The position numbers and the translations under genes are program-made. DNA of 11,023 bases from JBALVO01 sp036961445. Lineage in GTDB: Bacteria > Pseudomonadota > Gammaproteobacteria > Pseudomonadales > Halieaceae. Shown here piece by piece: positions 1-5,580 of this stretch (position 1 is the first letter of the stretch; each line of letters starts with the position of its first letter). The notes beneath the pieces were generated by a model. That model did not search any database and was not told where the DNA came from. It saw only the letters and a program-made list of their open reading frames with translations. Location: contig JBALVO010000123.1 of NCBI GenBank assembly GCA_036961445.1, positions 1-11,023 of the forward strand, in the 5' to 3' direction.

Positions 1-491
1 TAGCGCTGACCAGACCAGCCCTCGCTATTGCCGCGTGGGTTGGATGAAAACAATACCCCCTTCGGGCGCAGCGTACTGTGCAGCTCCCTCAGAACCCGCG
101 GCAGTTCCTGACCTGGAATGTGGAATAGCGAGGCATTGGCGAAGACACCATCGAATGCCTTATCGGGCAAATTCAGCGACAGGAACTGCTGATGCAGAAC
201 CGGACAGTCACTATTCGTCTGCGCCAAGTTGCAAAAGGCTTCACTGCCGTCCAGTCCGACCGGCCGATGACCCAGAGATTGAAAATAGCCCAGGTCGCGA
301 CCCGGACCGCAGCCAAAATCGAGGATATCGAGCGCGCGCCCTTCAGGAAATTGACTGAGGAACCTATCATAATTTTGAGTGACATCGTGATCTTTCGTCC
401 CCCGCCAGAAAGACGAGGCATTGTTCTCATAATGTCCCAGGGTGACGGCTTCGATCTCGGATAATTGCGACTCGGGAATCTTTTCTGCCAT
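1..491 (-). CDS. Class I SAM-dependent methyltransferase, 3' end beyond the window
   Basis: The frame is open from the left edge to an ATG at 491 and gives 163 residues of an incomplete protein. An in-frame TAG lies four codons upstream, so this ATG is the first possible start; no strong Shine-Dalgarno is visible. Class I motifs appear in order: motif I LDILDFGCGPGRDLGYF (about residues 54-70, the SAM-binding glycine loop), the acidic motif II VGLDGS (78-83), the post-motif FDGVFANASLFHIP (113-126) and LRPKGVLF (141-148), typical of the Methyltransf_11/25 type. The fold is sure; the substrate is not, since small molecules, tRNA and quinones are all possible. An AdoMet-dependent cytoplasmic enzyme is expected. 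The nearest gene upstream on the same strand is 319 bases away, across a repeat-rich gap, so an operon is unlikely. Confidence 0.88.
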   Translation of the reverse strand, partial: MAEKIPESQLSEIEAVTLGHYENNASSFWRGTKDHDVTQNYDRFLSQFPEGRALDILDFGCGPGRDLGYFQSLGHRPVGLDGSEAFCNLAQTNSDCPVLHQQFLSLNLPDKAFDGVFANASLFHIPGQELPRVLRELHSTLRPKGVLFSSNPRGNSEGWSGQR

Positions 492-635
492 CGAGGGCTG
501 CTACTCGGCTATTTGCTCTGTTCAATGCATTTTCGTAAGTTGTCGATAATACCAGATCCTAATCTTGTGCGGTGAGTGCGTTCGAATATTTGTACCATAC
601 ATGACCACACCGGGGGCAAAAAAAACTCAAGACCT

Positions 636-726
636 ACCCGACGTAGTTGACGCGGTCGACGCAAGCCTCGTGCTTCGAGGCCTTGAAGGGGTATGGCCTG
701 CGTCGGCTTTGTCGACCTCGTCGGGT
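636..726. repeat. Long imperfect palindrome with internal hairpin
   Basis: A left arm at 636-667, starting ACCCGACG, and a right arm at 695-726, ending CGTCGGGT, are imperfect inverse complements of each other; about 24 of 32 positions match by eye. The spacer contains a perfect small hairpin, CCTCG-TGCTT-CGAGG, at 666-680. The whole could fold into a cruciform or a strong RNA stem. It lies between two minus-strand genes and is followed by a T run on that strand, so it may end transcription. It could also be a dispersed intergenic repeat; copy number in the genome would decide. Confidence 0.6.
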
Positions 727-730
727 TGGA

Positions 731-757
731 GACGGGTACGACGGGTGTGACGGGTTA
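731..757. repeat. 9-bp tandem repeat, three units
   Basis: Three consecutive 9-base units begin with GACGGGT at 731, 740 and 749 and vary only in their last two bases (AC, GT, TA). A related GTCGGGT at 720-726 ends the neighbouring palindrome, so the tandem units may derive from its arm. Confidence 0.6.
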
Positions 758-810
758 TTGGGTGGTTTGTGGCGATTTAAAAAAAACCATCTGAACAATC
801 CTTAGAGATT

Positions 811-1392
811 TCATTTTTCTTTCTTCTCATCGATCAAGACCAGCACATTACTGTAGCCTTCAAGCAGCGCCGTCTCCATTCTCAGGATCATTTCGAAGTA
901 GCTCATAAATTGGTCCTGAAAGCTCTGCGAATCAACGTCAACTTTTTGGACGGTTGCCATTGCAGATATGCTCATGGAAGCCTCTACCAGACTCAACCCT
1001 GTTTGCTTGTAAACGCCCTGGATGGCGTAGGCATTGGACAGAGCCACAACCAAATCATAATCCACATAATTGGAGATGCCGGCGGAGAGAAAGGCATTCC
1101 AGGCAGCGGACCTCACCTGTATCCCGGGAATAAACTTCTGGTCTTCATCGTCTTGCTCCGACTCGTCATCCAATTTGGCAGCTTCGATGGTCTTCGTGTT
1201 GTTCTGGTGAATGGTCTCCAGGGTCGTTCTATTAGACTCCAGTTCCGTTCGCACATTTTCCAGTGCGATAGCGGCGAGCTTGGAATCGCGCCGGTCTTCC
1301 TGCCACTCGCTAACACCGAGTGCAAGAAGAACAGCCAGTACAATTGAAAAGATTTCCAATAGTGCTTTTTTGATTGATGAGCGGTCTATCAC
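811..1392 (-). CDS. Small membrane-anchored protein of unknown function (DUF6090-like layout)
   Basis: 193 residues. The start is a GTG at 1392: an in-frame TGA lies two codons upstream and an AAGG sits 8 bases before the GTG. The N-terminus carries one hydrophobic segment (about residues 10-28, LLEIFSIVLAVLLALGVSEW) followed by a charged, probably helical region (30-70), an acidic stretch (about 74-85, rich in D and E) and a C-terminal domain with VRSAAWNAFLSAGI. The pattern of a short basic N-terminus, one membrane helix ending in a tryptophan and then a soluble helical domain resembles the DUF6090-type proteins of marine bacteria. That likeness is by layout only. It is probably anchored in the inner membrane with the bulk in the periplasm. 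No function is known. A candidate promoter lies just upstream. Confidence 0.75.
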   Translation of the reverse strand: MIDRSSIKKALLEIFSIVLAVLLALGVSEWQEDRRDSKLAAIALENVRTELESNRTTLETIHQNNTKTIEAAKLDDESEQDDEDQKFIPGIQVRSAAWNAFLSAGISNYVDYDLVVALSNAYAIQGVYKQTGLSLVEASMSISAMATVQKVDVDSQSFQDQFMSYFEMILRMETALLEGYSNVLVLIDEKKEK

Positions 1393-1423
1393 TGATCAGG
1401 CCTTATATTATCCAAGTTATCAA

Positions 1424-1452
1424 ATCATATCCCACAGCGTGCAATTCGCCAA
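1424..1452 (-). promoter_or_regulatory. Candidate sigma-70 promoter of the membrane-anchored protein
   Basis: On the minus strand TTGGCG (1447-1452) and TATGAT (1424-1429) are separated by 17 bases. They match 4 of 6 and 5 of 6 bases of the sigma-70 boxes and lie about 30 bases before the GTG start. No experimental support. Confidence 0.4.
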
Positions 1453-1690
1453 TAATACTTGCTGGGCGCGGCGATGCTAACGGTTTTTCACTTTCGCGGG
1501 TACTGCCAATTTAACTGTTCGGAATTATTAGAATCGGCTTATGAGTACGTACAAACGCCACCGATTCCTACCCGATATCATTTCCTATACTGTCTGGCTG
1601 TACTACCGTTTCAATCTTAGCCATCGGGATATTGAAGACCTGCTTGCTGAACGAGGCATTATCGTCAGCCGCGAAGCAATCCGCCTATGG

Positions 1691-1726
1691 TACCCAAAGC
1701 ACTTGCTGCGCTCATGGGGCAGGCTC
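1691..1726 (-). repeat. Short palindromic in-frame insert A (36 bp)
   Basis: Located inside the transposase relic, between the codons for RLW and CIKFG. Read on the minus strand it begins GAGCCTGCCCC and ends AGTGCTTTGGGTA. It is 36 bases, adds 12 codons without a stop, and 29 of its 36 positions equal insert B at 5388-5423. Copy 2 of the same transposase has an intact TGGTGCATCAAG at this place, which shows that this is an insertion. The inner halves pair imperfectly (CCC..AGC with GCTTTGGG). Confidence 0.8.
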
Positions 1727-1794
1727 TGTATCAAGTTCGGAGCAATATAGACCCGTCGCTTTAAACGAAAGCATGGAGGCTATGGCGTTGCTCA

Positions 1795-1818
1795 TACCCG
1801 GTGAAGCGTGGCAGGCTC
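1795..1818 (-). repeat. Short in-frame insert D (24 bp, shortest form)
   Basis: It separates the codons for VAH and RELIPE of the transposase relic. On the minus strand it starts GAGCCTGCC and ends CGGGTA, the same ends as inserts A, B and C, but the middle is much shorter. Its length is still a multiple of three, though it brings a TGA. It is either a reduced form of the element or an insert that has decayed. The ends can be moved by one base without changing the reading. Confidence 0.6.
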
Positions 1819-2186
1819 TCGGGAACTGATTCCCGAGACGATCCACAGTTCGAAATAGTATGAGAATAACCGGGCAGAGCAATCGCATGAAGCTACCAGA
1901 GTGCGAGAGCGAGGGATGAGAAAATTTAAGTCAGTTGGGCAGGCTCGGCGATTCCTAGGTGCGTATGCTGCTGTATCGAATCTATTCAATTTGGGTAGGC
2001 ACTTGGTCAGCGCGAAACACTATCGGAATCTAAGGGTAAGTGCTCTTGCTGAATGGAGTAGGGCGGTAGCCTGATTACCACCAGCTGGATTTACCTCATC
2101 TCAAATACTTAACTTAACAGAACCGACCCTCGATATCGCTGTTGTAGAAAATCTGCTCATGACACCCCATTTATCTTTCTTCTACT

Positions 2187-2609
2187 TCAACTGCGGCGCA
2201 TGCTCCAGAAAAAGAAAATGGAAGCAGCCACGGTGAGATACACTCCACCCGCATTCAGCACGATGATGAGCCGGTCATCGAATATCCTTTGCAATGCATT
2301 GGGTTCCACTAGATTGACCCGCATTATCTCTAACGTATCTTTGGCCAACTCCATGGAGCGTACTGCTCGAATCACGTCGCCAGTAAATCCGTACATTAGA
2401 TACAAATACAACACGTTACACACCCAGGCATGCACCCTGGTTAGCTTTGATGCGACCAGGTAAGTTGCAATGAGGTAGGCAAAAAGCAACTGTGTGAAGG
2501 CAAGAATAGACTCTCTCTGATTAGCTCAAGCAGTGTAATAGAGCTCGGTTTGAGCCTGGTACATTGGAATATCTTCAATGACCATGGTGCCCAACTGATA
2601 TGAGTCCAT
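2187..2609 (-). pseudogene. Small integral membrane protein interrupted by an in-frame TGA
   Basis: The minus-strand ATG at 2609 follows a good ribosome binding site (GGGAG, about 7 bases upstream) and begins MDSYQLGTMVIEDIPMYQAQ. Codon 28 (2526-2528) is TGA. The same frame then continues without a break for 112 codons, through ILAFTQLLFAYLIATYLVAS (helix 1), VCNVLYLYLMYGFTGDVI (helix 2) and RLIIVLNAGGVYLTVAASIF (helix 3), to a TGA at 2187. The upstream start, the unbroken frame and the membrane topology on the far side suggest one 140-residue, three-helix inner-membrane protein with a recent nonsense mutation. The family was not identified. Selenocysteine is unlikely, since no selenoprotein family or SECIS-like hairpin was recognised. 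The short IS-like element at 2669-2826 lies just upstream and may have cut its promoter. Confidence 0.65.
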
Positions 2610-2668
2610 GATAAGTCTCCCAGATAAAAACCCGGTGCAAGCATACAACAGGACGGCAGCATATTGCA

Positions 2669-2826
2669 GGGTACTGACAAGTAACTTGAGGTTATGGGCT
2701 GGCACTAAGAAAAACTGCTCTCAATTGACCGGAATTATTTCATCAGGCCCCACTTTGAGTATTACTTGTAATTTTTATGCTGTGATTTTCCACTTTCGAG
2801 TAAAACTAAGTTAACTTGTCAGTATC
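2669..2826. mobile_element. MITE-like element with the IS6-copy ends
   Basis: The left end GGGTACTGACAAGTAACT (2669-2686) and the right end AGTTAACTTGTCAGTATC (2809-2826) are nearly perfect inverted repeats. They match the ends of the transposase-bearing remnants nearby. The roughly 120 bases between them are AT-rich and hold no transposase remnant. This is the expected form of a non-autonomous miniature derivative. It ends 31 bases past the stop of the TAXI gene. No target duplication was seen. Confidence 0.7.
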
Positions 2827-2857
2827 GGAAAAACTGATCCAATCACCCGGAGCCGGC

Positions 2858-3853
2858 TTAGTAGATCATTCCCGACGTCGCCCGCTGCTGCACCGCGTGT
2901 GAGATAATTTCCTGGTAGTAGTCCTGCGCTCCCCGGTGATAGGGTGCCACATTTTCCAGTGGGTAGCGGGTAGCATCAATGGAACCGAAGACCGGCGCCT
3001 GCCGGGCTAATGCCTCTGAGTCCTCCACCAGCGTCTGTACTATCTGGTAAATATGGTGGCGGGATATTTCCTTGTTCGCTGAGAGCACCACCTGTACGCC
3101 CGGACCGCTCTTGTCTGATGTGATTGACGGATAGGTGTTTGCCCTGATCTTCGCCGGTACAAACCGCCAGTTTTCGCTGACGAAGCGGGCGATGTCTTCA
3201 TCCCATAGATCGATAAGCTCTACCCCACACTCCCGTATCATCTTTGCATATATGGCATTCGGATGACCGGTGGAGTAGATCGCCGCGTCAATCTCTGCGT
3301 TGCATAATAACCGGGGCAGTTCTGAACTTTTCTCACTGTAAATTTCGAAGTCCTCAAGCTGCCAGCCTTTATAGCCAATGAGTTGCTCGATAAGGACGCG
3401 ACTTCCTGATCCCTGATTGCCTATGTTGACCCGCTTGCGCCTGGCGTCCGCAAAGCTTTTTATATTAGAGTCCGGATTTACCGCAAGTATGAATACCTCC
3501 TGGTGAAGGGGGGCAACCGTGGCAATACGCCCATTCTCACCCTGGAATGGATCCAACCCCCAGTACGATTGATACTGCAGAGCTAATTGGCTCAAGCCCA
3601 GGGCAATTTCGCCATTAGCGATCGCGTTGAGGTTATAGATAGAACCGGGGGTCGATACCGCTTCACAGGTAAAACCAACTTTTTTTTGCTCGATGCGCGT
3701 ACAGAGCGTCTTCATCAGTGGATAGAAGGTGGCACCCTCACTGCCTGTGCCGATAGTGTAGTGCAGCGTATCTTGTGCCGGCGATGGCGTGCTGAATAAC
3801 AGCACCGTTGCGAGCGCAGGAACCATGCAGCGTAGGCGCGACAGATAAGTCAT
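2858..3853 (-). CDS. TAXI-family TRAP transporter solute-binding protein
   Basis: 331 residues. The ATG at 3853 is preceded by GAGG with 6 bases of spacing. A signal peptide covers about residues 1-26 (basic start, VPALATVLLF core, SPAQ before the mature protein). The mature part shows TAXI hallmarks: TIGTGSEGATFYPL (33-46), STPGSIYNLNAIANGEIALG (67-86) with LGLSQ following, then VNIGNQGSGSR in the second lobe. In this family the protein binds an organic acid or similar ligand in the periplasm and hands it to a fused TRAP membrane protein (DctQM type). No membrane subunit lies in this window, so the protein is an orphan here, works with a transporter elsewhere, or acts as a sensor. The ligand cannot be told from the sequence. 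Length is normal for the family. It is flanked on both sides by IS6 remnants. Confidence 0.9.
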   Translation of the reverse strand: MTYLSRLRCMVPALATVLLFSTPSPAQDTLHYTIGTGSEGATFYPLMKTLCTRIEQKKVGFTCEAVSTPGSIYNLNAIANGEIALGLSQLALQYQSYWGLDPFQGENGRIATVAPLHQEVFILAVNPDSNIKSFADARRKRVNIGNQGSGSRVLIEQLIGYKGWQLEDFEIYSEKSSELPRLLCNAEIDAAIYSTGHPNAIYAKMIRECGVELIDLWDEDIARFVSENWRFVPAKIRANTYPSITSDKSGPGVQVVLSANKEISRHHIYQIVQTLVEDSEALARQAPVFGSIDATRYPLENVAPYHRGAQDYYQEIISHAVQQRATSGMIY

Positions 3854-3900
3854 GGGATACCTCTACAGCACTTGGGTAACAGTATTTACTCTCTTTGATC

Positions 3901-3929
3901 ATCCTAGACTCCAATACCAGCATTGGCAA
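3901..3929 (-). promoter_or_regulatory. Candidate sigma-70 promoter of the TAXI gene
   Basis: On the minus strand TTGCCA (3924-3929, 5 of 6) and TAGGAT (3901-3906, 4 of 6) are 17 bases apart, about 48 bases before the ATG. A TATAAT also occurs at 3951-3956 but without a good -35 partner; that one would lie next to the IS6 remnant. Confidence 0.4.
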
Positions 3930-3964
3930 TGAAACCGCATTGGCCACAGCATTATAGGGACCCC

Positions 3965-4057
3965 AGGGTCAGTGCGTTTACAGAACGGGGTAGGGCGGTT
4001 GCCTGAGATCTGGTGATAGATATCCATCGCCTTGTTGAGTTAACTTGTCAGTACCCC
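3965..4057 (+). mobile_element. IS6-family element, copy 3 (3' end only)
   Basis: The last 13 codons and stop of the transposase survive at 3965-4006 (RVSAFTERGRAVA and TGA). They correspond to RVSALAEWSRAVA and TGA in copy 1. The non-coding tail and the right end AGTTAACTTGTCAGTACCCC (4038-4057) follow. Everything 5' of this is gone. The right end lies 34 bases from the stop of the CotH-like gene. Confidence 0.75.
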
Positions 4058-4091
4058 TTTTTGGCAGGTACCGCCGCTATCACCTCGAAGG

Positions 4092-5093
4092 TTAGTGGCA
4101 TTCGGCCACAAACTCATCAATCAACTTATCTTCTTCGTCGGCTTCAACAAAAAAACTATCCAGGAAACGGGTTTGCTTTTCCACCTCCCGAGAAGACAGG
4201 CCCGGTACTTGATCAAGCAAATCGATAATTTCTGTCCGCTGGCTCTTTAGCTCTTTCACCGCCGCCTGTAGATCACCTTTTGGAACGCATAAGCCGCGGT
4301 AAAGTCGCTGTGTAACGTGCCTGATACGCAACGTTCGATCTGGTTTCGCGTAATGTGCATCGACCAGTCCCGCCAGGTCGAAATCATATGGAACGTAGTA
4401 GAGTTCGGAGTCGCGGAGAATAAGCTGACCATTGTGGCAACAGATTTCTTCGTCATCTGGTTTAACCAATGACCAGTCGGTGTTGCCAATGAGGTACTGA
4501 AAAACGTAAACCAGTGCAGAGTGGTCAAGATTTAACGAGCTTCGCTTAACAGATAACTGGCGGCGAATTTTGCCCTCCATGCGCTGAGCTAAATCCTGCT
4601 CCGGTTCAGTTAAAAAGCCATATCGAACAAGTTTTATTTCATTACGAGGACTACTGGTGTCAATATAGGTAATGTGCAACAACCGCACTCCGTAGCTCGC
4701 CCGGGTTACTAGATTGAGTATGCGATAGGCTATAAATTCTTTTATTGCGTTCTCTTCTGCGGCCTTGGATTTATTGCAATGGGTGACAAGCCGTAACATA
4801 TTGTGACTACTGATTAGTGACGTTTTCGTATCTGTCTCTTCAAACCTCAATCGTAATGGGGGGAATGCGCAAAAACGCTTTCTGCTATTTCCCCGGGCAC
4901 TTACCCACACAGGGTGGGCGACCCCATCAATCGTGAGCACAAAGGGCTCTTCCCGCTCTTTTTTCATATCTCCAAAAATGGTTTTAAGGGGACCCTCAAG
5001 CTGAACATTCAGCACAGCGTCATCCTCGAAGAGAAATGACGAATGAGCGAAGGGAACGATAACCAGGTAAGCCAATATCAAAGGCCTTATCAT
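4092..5093 (-). CDS. Putative CotH-kinase-like secreted protein
   Basis: 333 residues. The N-terminus is a likely signal peptide (MIRPLILAYLVIVPFAHSS). Motifs in order: VWVSARGNSRKRFCAFPPLR (62-81), like the Arg-Gly-Asn-Ser block of CotH-type proteins; EFIAYRILNLVT (119-130); FQYLIGNTDWS (198-208), where a CotH-like catalytic Asp is expected; CCHN (218-221); and VPYDFDLAGLV (234-244), like the metal-binding DxD step. CotH proteins are atypical secreted kinases known from spore coats and from invasins; bacterial relatives of this smaller type are uncharacterised. The fold call is by motif only. The start is unusual: there is no own Shine-Dalgarno, and the ATG overlaps the stop of a 14-codon frame that has one (5093-5137). 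The upstream in-frame TAG prevents a longer start. An acidic C-terminal tail (ADEEDKLIDE) ends the protein. Confidence 0.7.
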   Translation of the reverse strand: MIRPLILAYLVIVPFAHSSFLFEDDAVLNVQLEGPLKTIFGDMKKEREEPFVLTIDGVAHPVWVSARGNSRKRFCAFPPLRLRFEETDTKTSLISSHNMLRLVTHCNKSKAAEENAIKEFIAYRILNLVTRASYGVRLLHITYIDTSSPRNEIKLVRYGFLTEPEQDLAQRMEGKIRRQLSVKRSSLNLDHSALVYVFQYLIGNTDWSLVKPDDEEICCHNGQLILRDSELYYVPYDFDLAGLVDAHYAKPDRTLRIRHVTQRLYRGLCVPKGDLQAAVKELKSQRTEIIDLLDQVPGLSSREVEKQTRFLDSFFVEADEEDKLIDEFVAECH

Positions 5094-5137
5094 TAGCCGA
5101 ATAAAGATAAGATACGCCTACCAATAAAACCATCCAT
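5093..5137 (-). CDS. Possible 14-codon leader ORF overlapping the CotH-like gene
   Basis: On the minus strand, GGAGG six bases before an ATG starts the frame MDGFIGRRILSLFG, ending in TAA. The last A of that TAA is the first base of the next gene's ATG (TAATG). This is the classic layout for translational coupling or reinitiation. The alternative is that it is the true N-terminus (with an RR pair before a hydrophobic stretch, as in Tat signals) separated from the rest by a frameshift. No family is known for so short a peptide. Confidence 0.35.
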   Translation of the reverse strand: MDGFIGRRILSLFG

Positions 5138-5387
5138 CGCCGGCCTCCGTTCCTTGCTCAATTGAAATTGAAGTAGTCGAATATCAGTCGCTTCGAATTT
5201 TTTTGTGCGCCGTCAAAGTATTATAGATTGGTTTTGGCAAGCTAGCTAAACCTTGTAGCGGTACCGCTAAATTAACTAGTCAAAGTTGGTAGAATCGACG
5301 CAGAGGTATCACTGTAAGCCATGAGTCAATCCGTCTCTGGTGCATCAAGTTCGGCGCGCTATATGCTCGTAGATTGAAACGAAAGCA

Positions 5388-5423
5388 GAGCCTGCCCCGC
5401 GAGCAACGCGAGTGCTTTGGGTG
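5388..5423 (+). repeat. Short palindromic in-frame insert B (36 bp)
   Basis: It begins GAGCCTGCCCCGCGAGCAAC and ends AGTGCTTTGGGTG, splitting the His codon of KRKH and RGYG. It adds 12 codons without a stop. Copy 1 has AAGCATGGAGGC at this place with no insert. It is the same length as insert A and in the opposite orientation to it relative to the transposase. Confidence 0.82.
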
Positions 5424-5529
5424 CCGAGGCTATGGCGATACGTTCTTCATTGATGAAGTCTTCGCCGGTGTGCCGGACCATTCAGATCAACGGTAAACAG
5501 TATTACCTGTGGCGGGCCGTAGACCAGGA

Positions 5530-5580
5530 GAGCCTGCCCCACGAAGTGCTTCGCCTAAAAGCGCCTACTTTTGGTGGGTA
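5530..5580 (+). repeat. Short palindromic in-frame insert C (51 bp, longest form)
   Basis: It begins GAGCCTGCCCCACGAAG and ends CTTTTGGTGGGTA, splitting the Asp codon of VDQD and GEVIDV. It adds 17 codons without a stop. It contains CGAAG-TG-CTTCG (5542-5553) and AAAAG-CGCCTA-CTTTT (5557-5572), and the outer CCAC/GTGG can pair. It shares only its ends with inserts A, B and D; the middle is different and longer. Confidence 0.78.

Larger units (their letters stand above)
492..810. other. Repeat-rich intergenic gap with no convincing gene
   Basis: No reading frame here has a plausible start, ribosome binding site and recognisable product. The stretch holds a homopolymer A run (about 618-625), the imperfect palindrome and tandem repeat described separately, and a second A run (about 778-786) just past the stop of the membrane protein. 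Read on the minus strand the last is a T run, but no good stem precedes it, so it is not a clear terminator. Confidence 0.6.
1541..2074 (+). pseudogene. IS6-family transposase, middle deleted, two Tyr/sense codons lost to stops
   Basis: One frame is kept from the ATG (1541) to the TGA (2072-2074). It reads MSTYKRHRFLPDIISYTVWL, then HRDIEDLLAERGIIVSREAI, the usual IS6 N-terminal helix-turn-helix. It then jumps from HGGYG directly to VAH and continues with ELIPETIH, NNRAEQSHEATRVRERGMRK and FNLGRHLV to the end. About 70 codons of the DDE core are missing, including the first two catalytic Asp; the catalytic Glu survives in NNRAEQSHE. Defects: TAG at 1748-1750, where Tyr is expected after FGAI; a TGA inside the insert at 1795-1818; and a TAG near 1856 before YENN. 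Two short inserts (1691-1726 and 1795-1818) interrupt it in frame. The deletion point is consistent with recombination at a TATGGCG repeat, which is an inference because the lost side is not seen. Confidence 0.88.
1498..2129 (+). mobile_element. IS6-family element, copy 1 (internally deleted)
   Basis: The left end GGGTACTGCCAATTTAACT (1498-1516) matches the ends of the other three remnants in this window. The right end (about 2107-2129, ending GACCC) is more diverged, so this boundary is approximate. Between them lies a transposase that starts 25 bases inside the left end and keeps both its N- and C-terminal parts but has lost the middle. No 8-bp target duplication was found. It cannot move by itself. 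Confidence 0.75.

Noticed and set aside
35..464. Plus-strand and other-frame small ORFs at the left edge
   Set aside because: They are shadows of the methyltransferase, whose motifs on the minus strand are clear.
910..1347. 145-codon plus-strand frame
   Set aside because: Antisense to the membrane-anchored protein, which has the better start, promoter and topology.
1691..1726. Inserts as attC sites of an integron
   Set aside because: They are too short, lack the R and L box pattern, and lie within transposase codons rather than between cassettes.
2526..2528. TGA as a selenocysteine codon
   Set aside because: No selenoprotein family, no obvious SECIS hairpin after the codon, and a membrane protein without redox motif.
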